Assembly (NCBI GenBank): GCA_965263105.1
Contig: CBDHGL010000003.1
Coordinates: 4,092,001 to 4,156,000, forward strand
Length of the DNA stretch: 64,000 bases
DNA from: JBCCTX01 sp965263105
GTDB lineage: Bacteria > Bacteroidota > Bacteroidia > J057
Direction: 5' to 3'
Shown here: one piece after another, positions 54,444 to 63,537 of the stretch
Layout: the number at the start of each line of letters is the position of its first letter
Position numbering within the stretch: the first letter of the stretch is position 1
Made by a program: the position numbers and the translations under genes
Notes under the pieces: generated by a model
What the model was told of the DNA's origin: nothing
The model's database searches: none
Seen by the model: only the letters and a program-made list of their open reading frames with translations

Positions 54444-55790
54444 TTGCTCAAATCATTTCGCATACAAGTATTATTTCGACTCCTGCTCATCCTCGGCATG
54501 ATGGGCTTGCTAAGCTATTCGCATTTTCGGCCAGAACCCTGGGTTTTGACGAATATATTCCTGGGAGTATTTATACTAGGGATGACTGTTGCTTTGTTGC
54601 GCTATGTAGAGCGTTCTCAGCGAGAGCTTAGTACCTTTTTGATGTCCATCAAACACCGAGACTTTTCGCTAAACTTTACTACAGCCAAATTGGGTAAGCC
54701 TACTTATCAGTTGCACGAAGCCTTCAATACCATCATGGATAGCTTTCGCAAGCTCAGGGTGGAGAAAGAAGCCCATTATCAGTACTTGAAAAATATCATT
54801 GAGCATATTCGGGTGGCATTAATCTGCTTTGGGGAAGATGGCAATATCGTCCTGATGAACCAGGCTGCTCACAATCTTCTGGTTCGGCCTTACCTGGGAA
54901 ATATAAGTGGCCTGGAGAAGGTGGATGCCTCTTTGTATCAAACTATCTCTACCTTAAAACCTGGAGAGCAGGTCTTAAAAAAGGTGGTAATCAAAGGCGA
55001 TTTGCTTCATTTAGCTATCCATACCAGTAGCTTTAAATTGGTTAATGATTCCTATACTCTCTTGTCTCTTCAAGACATCAAATCTGAATTAGAGGAACAA
55101 GAGGTGGAGTCCTGGCAAAAGCTCATTCGGGTGCTTACTCATGAAATCATGAATTCTGTAACTCCGGTTCTATCCCTAACAGGAGCGCTTAACCGGGAAT
55201 TGAAAGGAGTAGATGGACAGGAGTCCATGCTGACAGATGACTCTCTTCAGGATATCCGGCAGGGAATTCAGGCCATCGAAAACCGGAGTGAAGGCTTATT
55301 GCAATTTGTCCATGCCTACCGTAACCTCACCCGAATACCTACGCCCCAGATAGAGTCCGTTTCTGTGACTTCTATATTTAACCGCCTGCATCACCTCTTT
55401 AAGGAAGAATGGGACAAAGCAGAAATTAAAGTGGATATACAAGTAGATCCCGAAGAGTTAGAAGTGTTGGTAGATGCCAATCTTATTGACCAGGTATTGA
55501 TTAACCTCATCAAAAATGCCATGGATGCCGTTCGGGGAAGAGAGAAGAAGAACATCGTCTTGAAGGCAGGGGTAGGAGAATTGGGACGCATCTTGATCCA
55601 GGTGTATGACAGTGGGAGAGGTATTGATCCCGAATTACGGGAAAAGATTTTCATTCCCTTTTTCACCACCAAGAAGCAAGGTTCAGGAATCGGCTTGAGC
55701 CTTTCCCGCCAAATATTGCGCCTTCACAAAGGGAATATTACCTTTCAGACAGATCCGGGAGAAGGAACGGTTTTTACTTTGACATTTTAG
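54444..55790 (+). CDS. Sensor histidine kinase, NtrY-like (module 2)
   Basis: The protein has 448 residues. It starts at TTG 54444 (MLKSFRIQVLFRLLLILG), which aligns with the start of the module 1 kinase; the first in-frame ATG would cut into the first membrane segment. Two membrane segments have a short loop, then a PAS-like region (IEHIRVALICFGEDGNIVLMNQAAHNLL). The phospho-acceptor His is in LIRVLTHEIMNSVTPV. ATPase motifs are LINLIKNAMDA, DSGRGIDP and GSGIGLSLSRQI. It is the cognate kinase of the upstream regulator. ParB starts 18 bp later. Confidence 0.9.
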   Translation: MLKSFRIQVLFRLLLILGMMGLLSYSHFRPEPWVLTNIFLGVFILGMTVALLRYVERSQRELSTFLMSIKHRDFSLNFTTAKLGKPTYQLHEAFNTIMDSFRKLRVEKEAHYQYLKNIIEHIRVALICFGEDGNIVLMNQAAHNLLVRPYLGNISGLEKVDASLYQTISTLKPGEQVLKKVVIKGDLLHLAIHTSSFKLVNDSYTLLSLQDIKSELEEQEVESWQKLIRVLTHEIMNSVTPVLSLTGALNRELKGVDGQESMLTDDSLQDIRQGIQAIENRSEGLLQFVHAYRNLTRIPTPQIESVSVTSIFNRLHHLFKEEWDKAEIKVDIQVDPEELEVLVDANLIDQVLINLIKNAMDAVRGREKKNIVLKAGVGELGRILIQVYDSGRGIDPELREKIFIPFFTTKKQGSGIGLSLSRQILRLHKGNITFQTDPGEGTVFTLTF

Positions 55791-55808
55791 TGGTAATTTT
55801 AAGTTGCT

Positions 55809-56741
55809 ATGGCGAAGATACAACGAAAAGGCGGCCTGGGAAGAGGCTTGAGTGCCATTTTACCAGATGCGGATGAGCAGGAAAGCCCATCATCCGAGCA
55901 GGAAACCAGCCCTAAAAAGGGCAAAAAGGGAAATAAAGAAGAACAAATCACTGGGATAGGGGAGATTCCTCTTTCTCAGATAGAGATGGTCAATCCCTTT
56001 CAGCCTCGTACTGAGTTTGATGAAATTGCGTTGCAGGAATTGGCAGATTCTATATCTGTTCATGGGATTATTCAGCCGCTTACGGTACGTAGGCTGGAAT
56101 CTGGGAAATACCAGCTTATTGCGGGTGAAAGGCGTTTTCGGGCCTCAAAGCTGGCAGGTATGAAGACTGTGCCCGCCCATATCCGAACGGCCAACGATGA
56201 GCAGATGCTGGAAATGGCCCTAATAGAAAACATCCAACGGGAGGACCTCAATCCCATCGAGATTGCCATTACCTATAAACGGATGATGGAAGAGCTAAAG
56301 CTTAAGCAGGAGGACTTAGGGAAAAAGGTAGGTAAAAAACGTGCGACAGTTACCAACTACCTCCGCTTACTTAAACTTCCCAGCGAAATTCTCAAAGGGG
56401 TGCGGGATGGAGACATTTCTATGGGACATGCCAAGGCGCTGTTAAGCTTAACAGATAAGGGGCGTCAATTGGAAATCTTTTATTTGGTTATCGATAAAGG
56501 AATATCTGTTCGTCAGGTAGAAAAGCTGTGCAAAGAGAGTAAAGAGGCTAAAAAGGCAGAAAGCAAAGAAGAAGAGCCTTCTCCCCATCAGATTCAGCTT
56601 TCCAAGGTGGCCCAACAATTGGAACACAAATTTGGCAATCGTATTAAACTGAAGCAGTCAAATTCCGGTAAGGGCGAAATCGCAATTCCTTTTAATTCCA
56701 CCGAAGACCTTAACCGCATACTTGAAATCCTGGAGCTATAA
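55809..56741 (+). CDS. parB: Chromosome-partitioning protein ParB
   Basis: The protein has 310 residues. The N-terminus KGGLGRGLSAILPD is the conserved ParA-interacting start. The ParB/Srx CTPase domain includes VNPFQPRTEFDE, LTVRRLESGKYQLIAGERRFRASKLAG and ENIQREDLNPIEIA. The helix-turn-helix KQEDLGKKVGKKRATVTNYLRLLKLP binds parS. A Lys/Glu-rich linker leads to a dimerisation tail. ParA is not next to it; the sensor kinase gene occupies the upstream side. No parS-like site was searched for reliably by eye. Confidence 0.95.
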   Translation: MAKIQRKGGLGRGLSAILPDADEQESPSSEQETSPKKGKKGNKEEQITGIGEIPLSQIEMVNPFQPRTEFDEIALQELADSISVHGIIQPLTVRRLESGKYQLIAGERRFRASKLAGMKTVPAHIRTANDEQMLEMALIENIQREDLNPIEIAITYKRMMEELKLKQEDLGKKVGKKRATVTNYLRLLKLPSEILKGVRDGDISMGHAKALLSLTDKGRQLEIFYLVIDKGISVRQVEKLCKESKEAKKAESKEEEPSPHQIQLSKVAQQLEHKFGNRIKLKQSNSGKGEIAIPFNSTEDLNRILEILEL

Positions 56742-56753
56742 TTCCTACCTTTG
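56722..56753 (+). promoter_or_regulatory. Bacteroidota-type promoter for the DUF5683-type gene
   Basis: TTG (56722-56724), 21 bases, then TACCTTTG (56746-56753). This fits the TTG / TAnnTTTG pattern. It overlaps the end of parB, with the start codon 46 bp downstream. Confidence 0.55.
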
Positions 56754-56798
56754 CTCGATGTTATACAACCCGCCATACGGTTGAATTCACTTTTAGGC

Positions 56799-57479
56799 AT
56801 GAAGGAAAGTGTTTGGATTATTTTCTTGTGTTGGATGGGGCTATCTCTAGTGAGTGCCCAAGATGCCAAACGGGACAGCATGATCGCTGCTGCTTCTCAG
56901 CCTGATACCTTAGTACAACAGGTCGATAGTCTATTTATCGCTGCGAAAGATACCTTGGCTGTTCGTAAAAAGGGATTTTTTAAGGCCGTTTTTTTACCAG
57001 GTCCTCGTCCTCCCTTTGATCCAGAAGTTGCTTGGAAGCGGAGCTTACTCATCCCCGGTTGGGGCCAATTGTATAACAAGGACTATTGGAAGTTACCCTT
57101 TGTATATGGGGGCTATGCGGGAGTCGGAGTAGTTATTTGGTACAACAATGATCAGTACCAAAATTTCCGACAGGCCTTTATCGAGCGGAATGACGATGAT
57201 GCTGAGAATGACTTTATCTTATTTCCAGAATCTGTTCCTACCGATGGGATCAAACGGGCCCGAGACAATGCTCGATCGGCTCGGGACCTTTCCATTCTGG
57301 CAGTGGCAGGTATGCACCTATTACAGACCATAGAAGCCTACGTAGACGCTCATCTCAGAGGCTTCGATGTATCAGAAGACTTGAGTTTTGAGTTGCATCC
57401 CGATGTAGGAGGAAGTTCGGTGATGGGGTGGAACAGCTGGCAGCCAGGGGTGAAGGTGACTTGGAGGGTGGGGGAGTAG
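56799..57479 (+). CDS. DUF5683-type membrane/envelope protein
   Basis: The protein is 226 residues from ATG 56799 (MKESVWIIFLCWMGLSLVSAQ), a signal peptide; the frame also opens at 56751, inside the promoter region. WKRSLLIPGWGQLYNKDYWKLPFVYGGYAGVGVVIWYNN is the DUF5683 core with a membrane segment, followed by RDLSILAVAGMHLLQTIEAYVDAHLRGFDVSED. In Bacteroidota it typically lies between parB and dapB as here. Its function is unknown, probably envelope-associated. Confidence 0.85.
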   Translation: MKESVWIIFLCWMGLSLVSAQDAKRDSMIAAASQPDTLVQQVDSLFIAAKDTLAVRKKGFFKAVFLPGPRPPFDPEVAWKRSLLIPGWGQLYNKDYWKLPFVYGGYAGVGVVIWYNNDQYQNFRQAFIERNDDDAENDFILFPESVPTDGIKRARDNARSARDLSILAVAGMHLLQTIEAYVDAHLRGFDVSEDLSFELHPDVGGSSVMGWNSWQPGVKVTWRVGE

Positions 57480-57480
57480 T

Positions 57481-57508
57481 TGAGTAGTCCATAGTCGATG
57501 GTCTATAG
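57481..57508. repeat. Dispersed repeat copy upstream of dapB
   Basis: GAGTAGTCCATAGTCGATGGTC follows the DUF5683-type stop codon directly. It is a member of the TAGTCGATGGTCCACAG family. Confidence 0.6.
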
Positions 57509-57615
57509 TTTTTTTTCGATGTCTATCGCATGTTTTATTTTCTATATTGGGATCCATTAGCAGCCATAAGCATTAAATTTATCTAAAAAAGTTGACTGAA
57601 ATCATTCACAGAAAA

Positions 57616-57642
57616 CTGTGGACCTTGGACTGTCGACTAAAT
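57616..57642. repeat. Dispersed repeat copy abutting dapB
   Basis: CTGTGGACCTTGGACTGTCGACTA lies 12 bp before the dapB ATG. A TTG inside the repeat (57618) opens the dapB frame but is not a credible start. Confidence 0.6.
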
Positions 57643-57653
57643 TACCATTTCAC

Positions 57654-58391
57654 ATGCCAAGCATCGCACTTATAGGATATGGCCGGATGGGCAAAGCAGT
57701 GGAGCGAGAGGCTCTTGCACGCGGACACCGCATTGTTGCACGGATCGACCAGGATACACCGGAGGAATGGGAAAAGCTCAAGCCAGGACTGGTGGAGGCA
57801 GTGATAGAGTTTACCCATCCGGATAGTTTTGATCAAAATTTCCAGGCCGTTACGGAGTTAGGGATCCCTTTGGTGAGTGGGACAACCGGTTGGTATGAAA
57901 AGAAAGACCTGTATGCCCAACGGGTGAAAGATAAGGATTCGGCTTTTTTATACGCATCCAACTTTTCTATAGGAGTTAATATCTTGTTTTGGCTTAACAA
58001 ACGCCTGGCAGAGCTGATGGATAAGCAGTCCCAATATGATGTTTTTATCGAAGAACAGCACCACCGCTTCAAAGCGGATGCCCCTAGTGGAACGGCCCAC
58101 ACTTTGGGTGAACAGGTATTGGAACAATTATCTCGCAAGACCAAAATAGTAGATGAGGATCTGCGTAAGCGGGCTCCTCTACCAGAAGAGTTGTCCATTG
58201 GCTTTACCAGAGCAGGGGGTATAATAGGAAAACACGTAGTACACTATACCTCTGAAATTGATAGTATCGCCATTTCCCATACGGCTCATAACCGAAAGGG
58301 CTTCGCCCTAGGAGCTGTCATTGCCGCAGAATGGCTAATCGGGAAAAAAGGATTTTATGAATTTGCAGAAATCTTTGACCAAATGCCTTAA
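57654..58391 (+). CDS. dapB: 4-hydroxy-tetrahydrodipicolinate reductase
   Basis: The protein is 245 residues from ATG 57654 (MPSIALIGYGRMGKAVE). The Rossmann loop GYGRMG binds NAD(P)H. VEAVIEFTHPDSF and VSGTTGW are nucleotide-site motifs. The catalytic region is EEQHHRFKADAPSGTA (His pair and Lys), and the C-terminal part includes REHVVHYTSE-like GKHVVHYTSEIDSIAISHTAHNR. It acts in lysine and diaminopimelate synthesis. It follows parB and the DUF5683-type gene, a common Bacteroidota order. Confidence 0.95.
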   Translation: MPSIALIGYGRMGKAVEREALARGHRIVARIDQDTPEEWEKLKPGLVEAVIEFTHPDSFDQNFQAVTELGIPLVSGTTGWYEKKDLYAQRVKDKDSAFLYASNFSIGVNILFWLNKRLAELMDKQSQYDVFIEEQHHRFKADAPSGTAHTLGEQVLEQLSRKTKIVDEDLRKRAPLPEELSIGFTRAGGIIGKHVVHYTSEIDSIAISHTAHNRKGFALGAVIAAEWLIGKKGFYEFAEIFDQMP

Positions 58392-58452
58392 TTTTGCCTT
58401 GAAGTTCGTTTAACATCGTAGGGGAGGGGTACTCTTTTAATTTGCAAGGTAC

Positions 58453-59733
58453 ATGAGTCCAAACGAGAAAGGTTGGCTAAGGAGGTACATCGCTTTTAGG
58501 CGGCAAAATATTCTGGGAAAAGAGTTTCCCCTTTCTCCCTATATGGAGATGGAGAGTGGGAAATTCCTTTATCAAATGATACAGCCGACAGGACTTATTT
58601 ATGGGCACCCCTTGTTGATGGAGGAAATCAGTCATCCCAGGCAAGACGAATGGGATGAAAATGCACGGGTAAAGGTATTGATGACGGAGAGTTTTATTCA
58701 GTGTGGTCTCTATTTATACCATCCTCCACAAAATATAGAGGATGAGATTGATCTCCTGTTTCGCAAGGTCGTTTCAGATGTCAAGCGCTTTTATCAACAA
58801 AGCTTTTCCCAGTCTCCTACTTCGTCCTATAGCAATTTTTTTCCACAAAGATCTGATTTGGCCGTTATTGAGACCCTACTCGATCAACGCATCGCCTTAC
58901 CCCGTCGATTCAGCAATTTCTGGACGGGTTTTTTCCACAATAGCCTCATTTTTCTAGATCTTATCTTTTTTCTCCGTTGGGCCGAACTGGAAGTAACGGA
59001 TTTCGATTTTGCCCTACACCGAGAGCGAGAGCTGGTGCGCCTCAACTTGCTCAAATTAATTGCGGCTACGGCCAATGCAGACCAACGGGTCAGTCCAGAA
59101 GAAAAGATGCTATTCAACTTTTTCTTGGAGTCGGCCTCTCTTCCTTCCAGCAAAAAGAAAATTGCCCGTTCCTTTTTGGATCAAGGGATCCGCCTAGAAG
59201 ATATTGACTTACGTATCATCAACCAATGGGTACTAAAAAAGTACTTTGTGGAGGTAGCTCTGCTTACCATACGGGCAGATCGAGATATTCGGGAAGACGA
59301 ATTGTCTTTTATGGAAAAACTCATTGCCAAGCTCGAACTAGACCCCACAGAGCTTGGCCATAGCATGGTAGCCATTGAAACCTTTATCGCTGATCACAAA
59401 CCCAGAGTTCACTACCTGCAGAAAAAGCAGTTGTACCGTCTAGCTAGCGAACGCTATGCCAACAGCTTACAATTGGCGGTGCGCAAAAACCGAAGGCGAA
59501 TCACTCAGGAGATTGCCGAATCTAAGGAATTGGTATCTCTCCTAGGAAAGGCTAGGCGAGAAGAACTAACTGCCGAAGAATGGGAAAAGGTGCGGAATCA
59601 ACTCCTCGATATTCTAAAAGCCATACCGACCTTTACCATTTTTATGTTGCCTGGGGGATCTATTACACTGCCGCTTCTGTTGAAGATTTTACCTAAGAAA
59701 ATGCTGTATCCCAGTTCGTTTTTAGAGGATTGA
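58453..59733 (+). CDS. LETM1-related protein with TerB-like middle domain
   Basis: The protein has 426 residues. The middle part (LLKLIAATANADQRVSPEEKMLFNFFLESA...) has the acidic TerB-like pattern. The C-terminal ~60 residues, EELTAEEWEKVRNQLLDILKAIPTFTIFMLPGGSITLPLLLKILPKKMLYPSSF, match the LETM1-type ribosome-binding-like domain. It fits the Bacteroidota group named LETM1-related biofilm-associated proteins. A hydrophobic helix (FFHNSLIFLDLIFFLRW) could attach it to the membrane. The role is unclear. A hairpin terminator follows. Confidence 0.8.
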   Translation: MSPNEKGWLRRYIAFRRQNILGKEFPLSPYMEMESGKFLYQMIQPTGLIYGHPLLMEEISHPRQDEWDENARVKVLMTESFIQCGLYLYHPPQNIEDEIDLLFRKVVSDVKRFYQQSFSQSPTSSYSNFFPQRSDLAVIETLLDQRIALPRRFSNFWTGFFHNSLIFLDLIFFLRWAELEVTDFDFALHRERELVRLNLLKLIAATANADQRVSPEEKMLFNFFLESASLPSSKKKIARSFLDQGIRLEDIDLRIINQWVLKKYFVEVALLTIRADRDIREDELSFMEKLIAKLELDPTELGHSMVAIETFIADHKPRVHYLQKKQLYRLASERYANSLQLAVRKNRRRITQEIAESKELVSLLGKARREELTAEEWEKVRNQLLDILKAIPTFTIFMLPGGSITLPLLLKILPKKMLYPSSFLED

Positions 59734-59772
59734 AATTAGCGAGTATTTCCAAGTTTACACTAAATTTAAACC

Positions 59773-59797
59773 AGTTCTGTAAAACGGAACTTTTTTC
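59773..59797 (+). terminator. Terminator of the LETM1-related gene
   Basis: AGTTCTG and CGGAACT pair around a TAAAA loop (one G-U), followed by TTTTT on the plus strand, 40 bp after the stop codon. Confidence 0.65.
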
Positions 59798-59863
59798 GTT
59801 GTAATCGAAGAGTATTAGATCACCCAAGGTTTTTCTGTAAAATAATCAATGAAATGTCGCATG

Positions 59864-60958
59864 TTATGACTTAGTTTTTTCAAGGGTATATAAAACCACT
59901 TCCTCATTTTTTCCCCTTAACTCTGTTTTTCCCAATTCAATCACCGTATAAGATTTTTCTAGACCTAAAGCCTGAATAAGTTCTTTGGAACACAGTAAGC
60001 TCACTTGGAAGGCATTGCACTTACCTTGGATTCGGGCGGTGGTATTTAATACGTCCCCAGTAAAAACAATGTTTTTCTTGATGCTTCCTATTTCTCCTGT
60101 AGACACTTTACCTAAGTGTATTCCTGCTTTGAAGCTGGGAGCTACGCCATATGTAGCCTTGTGTTTTTGTGCTTGAGCTCTAAGCGAGTCTTGCATAGCA
60201 AAAAAACACTCAATACAATCAGGTGTGCTCTGCTCCTTTAGCTTCCAGGTGATAACCACTTCATCTCCCACATATTGATAAATTTCTCCTCCATGATCGA
60301 TTATGGGGTCAGATAGGCAGTCATAGTATTCTTTTAGAAGTTCAAAGTAAGTGACATGACCCAACTTTTCAGCAATAGTGGTAGAAGATTTCATGTCCAC
60401 AAACATGAAAATTCGTCGTTCCTGGGTGGGTTTATGGTATTTACCCGCAAATAAATTGAGCAGCACATTCTGGCCAATGTTATTACTTACTTCTAGGTAA
60501 AATAGGCAGATAACTATTCCTAGGGTGATGTAAATCAAAATCGTCCAAAAGGCAAAGCTCGAAAGGAATTGGAAAACGAAAACCAATACCTCGTCGCTAA
60601 AGGGGCTCTTTCCCAATTCATATGCCGTCCCAATAGTAGTAGTGCCTATGGCCAAAATGGCGATAAGGCACATATAGGAGAATGACTTGAATACGATCTT
60701 TTTGGTGAAACTTCCTTTCTGAAACCACTTATTTAAAAAGCGCAATTCTAAATAACCGATGACTAGTCCAAAAAGACCGGCAGCGATCGAAGGTATCAAC
60801 CAATTAAATTTGTAGGGATTTCCGGTAGAGGGGTATTCGGGGTAATCGCCCAGGATTCCCTTTTCGATGAGCATGTACACTAGGGCAAATGCGAAAGAAA
60901 CGATGCCAAAAGGGAGAATTTGGAGTAAATTTCTTTTGGTTCTGTAGTGTATTGCCAT
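59864..60958 (-). CDS. Membrane-bound class III adenylate/guanylate cyclase
   Basis: The protein has 364 residues. The first ~170 hold about five membrane segments (IVSFAFALVYMLIEKG, LIPSIAAGLFGLVIGYLEL, MCLIAILAIGTTTIG and others). The class III cyclase domain follows: RRIFMFVDMKSSTTIAEKLG with the first metal-binding Asp, GGEIYQYVGDEVVITW with the second, and GDVLNTTARIQGKCN near the transition-state residues. It probably makes cAMP. The gene is monocistronic. The Bacteroidota family with this membrane module is uncharacterised. Confidence 0.88.
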   Translation of the reverse strand: MAIHYRTKRNLLQILPFGIVSFAFALVYMLIEKGILGDYPEYPSTGNPYKFNWLIPSIAAGLFGLVIGYLELRFLNKWFQKGSFTKKIVFKSFSYMCLIAILAIGTTTIGTAYELGKSPFSDEVLVFVFQFLSSFAFWTILIYITLGIVICLFYLEVSNNIGQNVLLNLFAGKYHKPTQERRIFMFVDMKSSTTIAEKLGHVTYFELLKEYYDCLSDPIIDHGGEIYQYVGDEVVITWKLKEQSTPDCIECFFAMQDSLRAQAQKHKATYGVAPSFKAGIHLGKVSTGEIGSIKKNIVFTGDVLNTTARIQGKCNAFQVSLLCSKELIQALGLEKSYTVIELGKTELRGKNEEVVLYTLEKTKS

Positions 60959-61068
60959 GTATGATCATTAATTTTTCAGGGGCATCTGAATATGAGATGG
61001 ATGGCGAATGGAGCCCTTGGCATTACTCCATTTTTATCTGATGTCTAATTTACTTTTTAATTATTTTT

Positions 61069-61797
61069 TCAAGCTGTTTTATTGTAAATGACGGGCATTT
61101 GTCCTTTCCATTGGCTCCATTTATCTTTTTCTTTAATTAAATCAGCCATGAAATGACCTACATTAATCCTACTTGTTTTTCCTGCATTAAAAATGGCACT
61201 CCTAGTTGGAGATGGATGTACTTCATATGCTGTTACATGGACCTCATCTGTTAAGTTATCTGGTCGAACAACTACCCATTCGATTGATTTGTTTTTTTGC
61301 CCAATGTTTGATCTTAGGTAATCTGCCGCCTTTTCATTGTCTACATGTGGGGGTAAAAGCAACCTTAGTAACCCTATTACAAGTTTTTGTCCCATTGAGA
61401 TTGGCTCATCTATATCTGGATTTCGATTCCCTGCGGTATTCATCAAAACAAACTTCATGGGATTCTGCCTCGGCCCTCTCTTCAAAGTTGAATTGCATAA
61501 GAGAATAACGGCGTCAGTCACTAGTTTTCGAGGTTCTCCATATATTCCCTTCCAACTTAAGTTATGACCTAAACAAGAGGCTATTGCATCACAATCTTTA
61601 AGGTACTCTGCCATCTTTGCTTCGTCAATATCCAATATGTTTGCATGGATGATATCCACCAGGACATTGTTTTTCCATGACACAGGTAACTTTTCAGGGG
61701 AACGAACAATCACCTTAACTTTCTGCTTTTTGATTAACAATTGTTCTACTAATTGCCTTCCAGTTGCCCCACTTGCTCCCACAATTAATGTTGCCAT
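61069..61797 (-). CDS. NAD(P)H-binding atypical SDR oxidoreductase
   Basis: The protein has 242 residues. The N-terminus TLIVGASGATGRQLVEQLL is an atypical SDR nucleotide-binding loop, with VIVRSPEKLP as the strand-2 end that favours NADP. CDAIASCLGHNLSWKGIYGEPR and FVLMNTAGNRNP line the active site. WVVVRPDNLTDE is typical of the NmrA/YwnB-like NAD(P)-binding group. Substrate unknown. It stands alone between the cyclase and the sugar dehydrogenase genes. Confidence 0.82.
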   Translation of the reverse strand: MATLIVGASGATGRQLVEQLLIKKQKVKVIVRSPEKLPVSWKNNVLVDIIHANILDIDEAKMAEYLKDCDAIASCLGHNLSWKGIYGEPRKLVTDAVILLCNSTLKRGPRQNPMKFVLMNTAGNRNPDIDEPISMGQKLVIGLLRLLLPPHVDNEKAADYLRSNIGQKNKSIEWVVVRPDNLTDEVHVTAYEVHPSPTRSAIFNAGKTSRINVGHFMADLIKEKDKWSQWKGQMPVIYNKTA

Positions 61798-61927
61798 AGG
61801 TATATATCTATTGAAATAACTTATATCCTCCCAATTCTATCTTTATATAGAAAAGAGACAGCTCCTTTTTTTAGCTGTGGCGAAAATGCCCCTTTTTCCA
61901 TTTTTTATTCACTTTGGGAAAATCGCT

Positions 61928-63481
61928 TTAAGGAGAAGGCACAACCCGCACAATAGCCCCCCCATTCGTATGCTCCAACAACAGGTAGATATACCCATCA
62001 AAGCCCATTTCCACATCCCGAATTCTCGCTAAATTGTCAATAAGGGTCTCCCGGTGGATGAGTTTTCCCTTGTGCACTTCCATCCGGTATAGTTGAGTAG
62101 CCTTTAAGGTTCCTACAATCAGGTTGCCTTCCCAGTCGGGATATTTATCTGAATGGCAAATAGCGAAGCTGGAAACAGCGGGCGAAGGTGTCAGGTCTAC
62201 CACGGGGTCTTCCAAGTCCATTTTAGCAGGATGCATTTCCAGGTAGTTCCCAAATTCCACATCCGTACCCGTGTAGTTTACTCCATTGGACACCAGGGGC
62301 CAGCCGTAGTTATGGCCCGCCTTAAGGAAATTTACTTCGTCTCCTCCTCGAGGTCCCATTTCCGTTTGCCAAAGGGCCTTTGTCATTTGATCATATTCCA
62401 AACCTTGTGGGCTTCTATGGCCTATCGTCCAGATACTCGCTAAGGCATTTTCCGTTTGGAGATGGGGATTGTCATCGGGTATGCTACCATCTTCATGAAC
62501 TCGGTGAATTTTTCCATAAGGAGTTGACAGATCTTGAATCCCATGAAATGATTCGACAGTAGCTGGGTTATGGGGGAGGTAGAGCTTTCCCCCTAAACTG
62601 AAATACAGGTGTCCTTCTCCATCAAAGGTCAGTCTACCCCCCATAATCGTCTCTGGGATAGGGGTATAGAATTCTTTGTCTACCTCCCAAATTACTTCCT
62701 GATCTATCCAGGTAGTATCTTTTATACGGCCCCTGATTATCCTCAACATGGAGATATAGCCCGTATAGTTCTCCTTGCTCCAGGTATTGCACTTTTTGCA
62801 GCGGTCGCCGTAGCTGATATACACCCAGCCATTTTCTTCGTAGTTGGGGTGTAGGGCCACATCCAACATCCAGCCCAGGCCATGAATAAGTCCTGTAGGC
62901 TCCTTTCCGGCTTCTTTAGCGGTTGAAATTTCGGGCAACCCCTGGATAAGGGGAGATTGCTCTCCTTCGGGAGAAATAAGACTCAGGCCCCGCATTTTTT
63001 CGGTTAACAAGAATCCTCCCTCCGGTAGGGGAGCGATGGAATACGGCCAGGGGTCCAGGTTTTTTATAATCGTTTCAAGTCGGAAGGACATTTTTTCACT
63101 GTTTATGACCTGCTCGGGAATTTCCACTTCCTTGTGGATTTGAAAATCTGCCATGGAAAAGTTCTTCCGGGATTCGGCAATGTAGATCGCGATTCCTTTG
63201 ATTTCTCCTTCCGAAAGGGAGCTTTGATAGGCGGGCATTCCTTGTTCTACATATCCTTCGGATATCCCGATTATGAGATTTGCTAAATCATCCCCATGCT
63301 TAAGTTCTTTTTCAACCAGCCCAGAGGCATGGGCATTGCCCTCTAATTCTTTGCCATGACACCCGGAACAATGTTGGACGTATAGTTGCTGATAGGGGCC
63401 TTGAGCAGAACTAGTACAGGACAATAAGGTCAAGGTAATTATAAAGATTCCGATATTTTGAAATACGCAGATGCTGCCCAT
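61928..63481 (-). CDS. Cytochrome c fused to PQQ-dependent sugar dehydrogenase
   Basis: The protein has 517 residues. A lipoprotein signal ends LLSC (C22). A class I cytochrome c domain (~27-110) has CSGCH (C38, C41, H42) and a Met ligand in GMPAYQS (M82). From ~135 onward a six-bladed glucose/sorbosone dehydrogenase propeller is present: GLIHGLGWMLDVALHPNYEENGWVYISYGD, GGRLTFDGEGHLYFSLGG, GHRSPQGLEYDQ, WQTEMGPRGGDEVNFLKAGHNYGWP and RDVEMGFDGYIYLLLEH. It should oxidise a sugar or aldehyde outside the inner membrane and pass electrons to its own haem. Confidence 0.9.
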   Translation of the reverse strand: MGSICVFQNIGIFIITLTLLSCTSSAQGPYQQLYVQHCSGCHGKELEGNAHASGLVEKELKHGDDLANLIIGISEGYVEQGMPAYQSSLSEGEIKGIAIYIAESRKNFSMADFQIHKEVEIPEQVINSEKMSFRLETIIKNLDPWPYSIAPLPEGGFLLTEKMRGLSLISPEGEQSPLIQGLPEISTAKEAGKEPTGLIHGLGWMLDVALHPNYEENGWVYISYGDRCKKCNTWSKENYTGYISMLRIIRGRIKDTTWIDQEVIWEVDKEFYTPIPETIMGGRLTFDGEGHLYFSLGGKLYLPHNPATVESFHGIQDLSTPYGKIHRVHEDGSIPDDNPHLQTENALASIWTIGHRSPQGLEYDQMTKALWQTEMGPRGGDEVNFLKAGHNYGWPLVSNGVNYTGTDVEFGNYLEMHPAKMDLEDPVVDLTPSPAVSSFAICHSDKYPDWEGNLIVGTLKATQLYRMEVHKGKLIHRETLIDNLARIRDVEMGFDGYIYLLLEHTNGGAIVRVVPSP

Positions 63482-63537
63482 GGTGATGGTCTTTAATTTT
63501 TATTGGGTAAATTTCTTCTAAAAGATGTGAGTGATAG

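Noticed and set aside
57618..57653. Upstream start for dapB at a TTG
   Set aside because: The codon lies in a dispersed repeat; the ATG at 57654 starts the conserved Rossmann fold.
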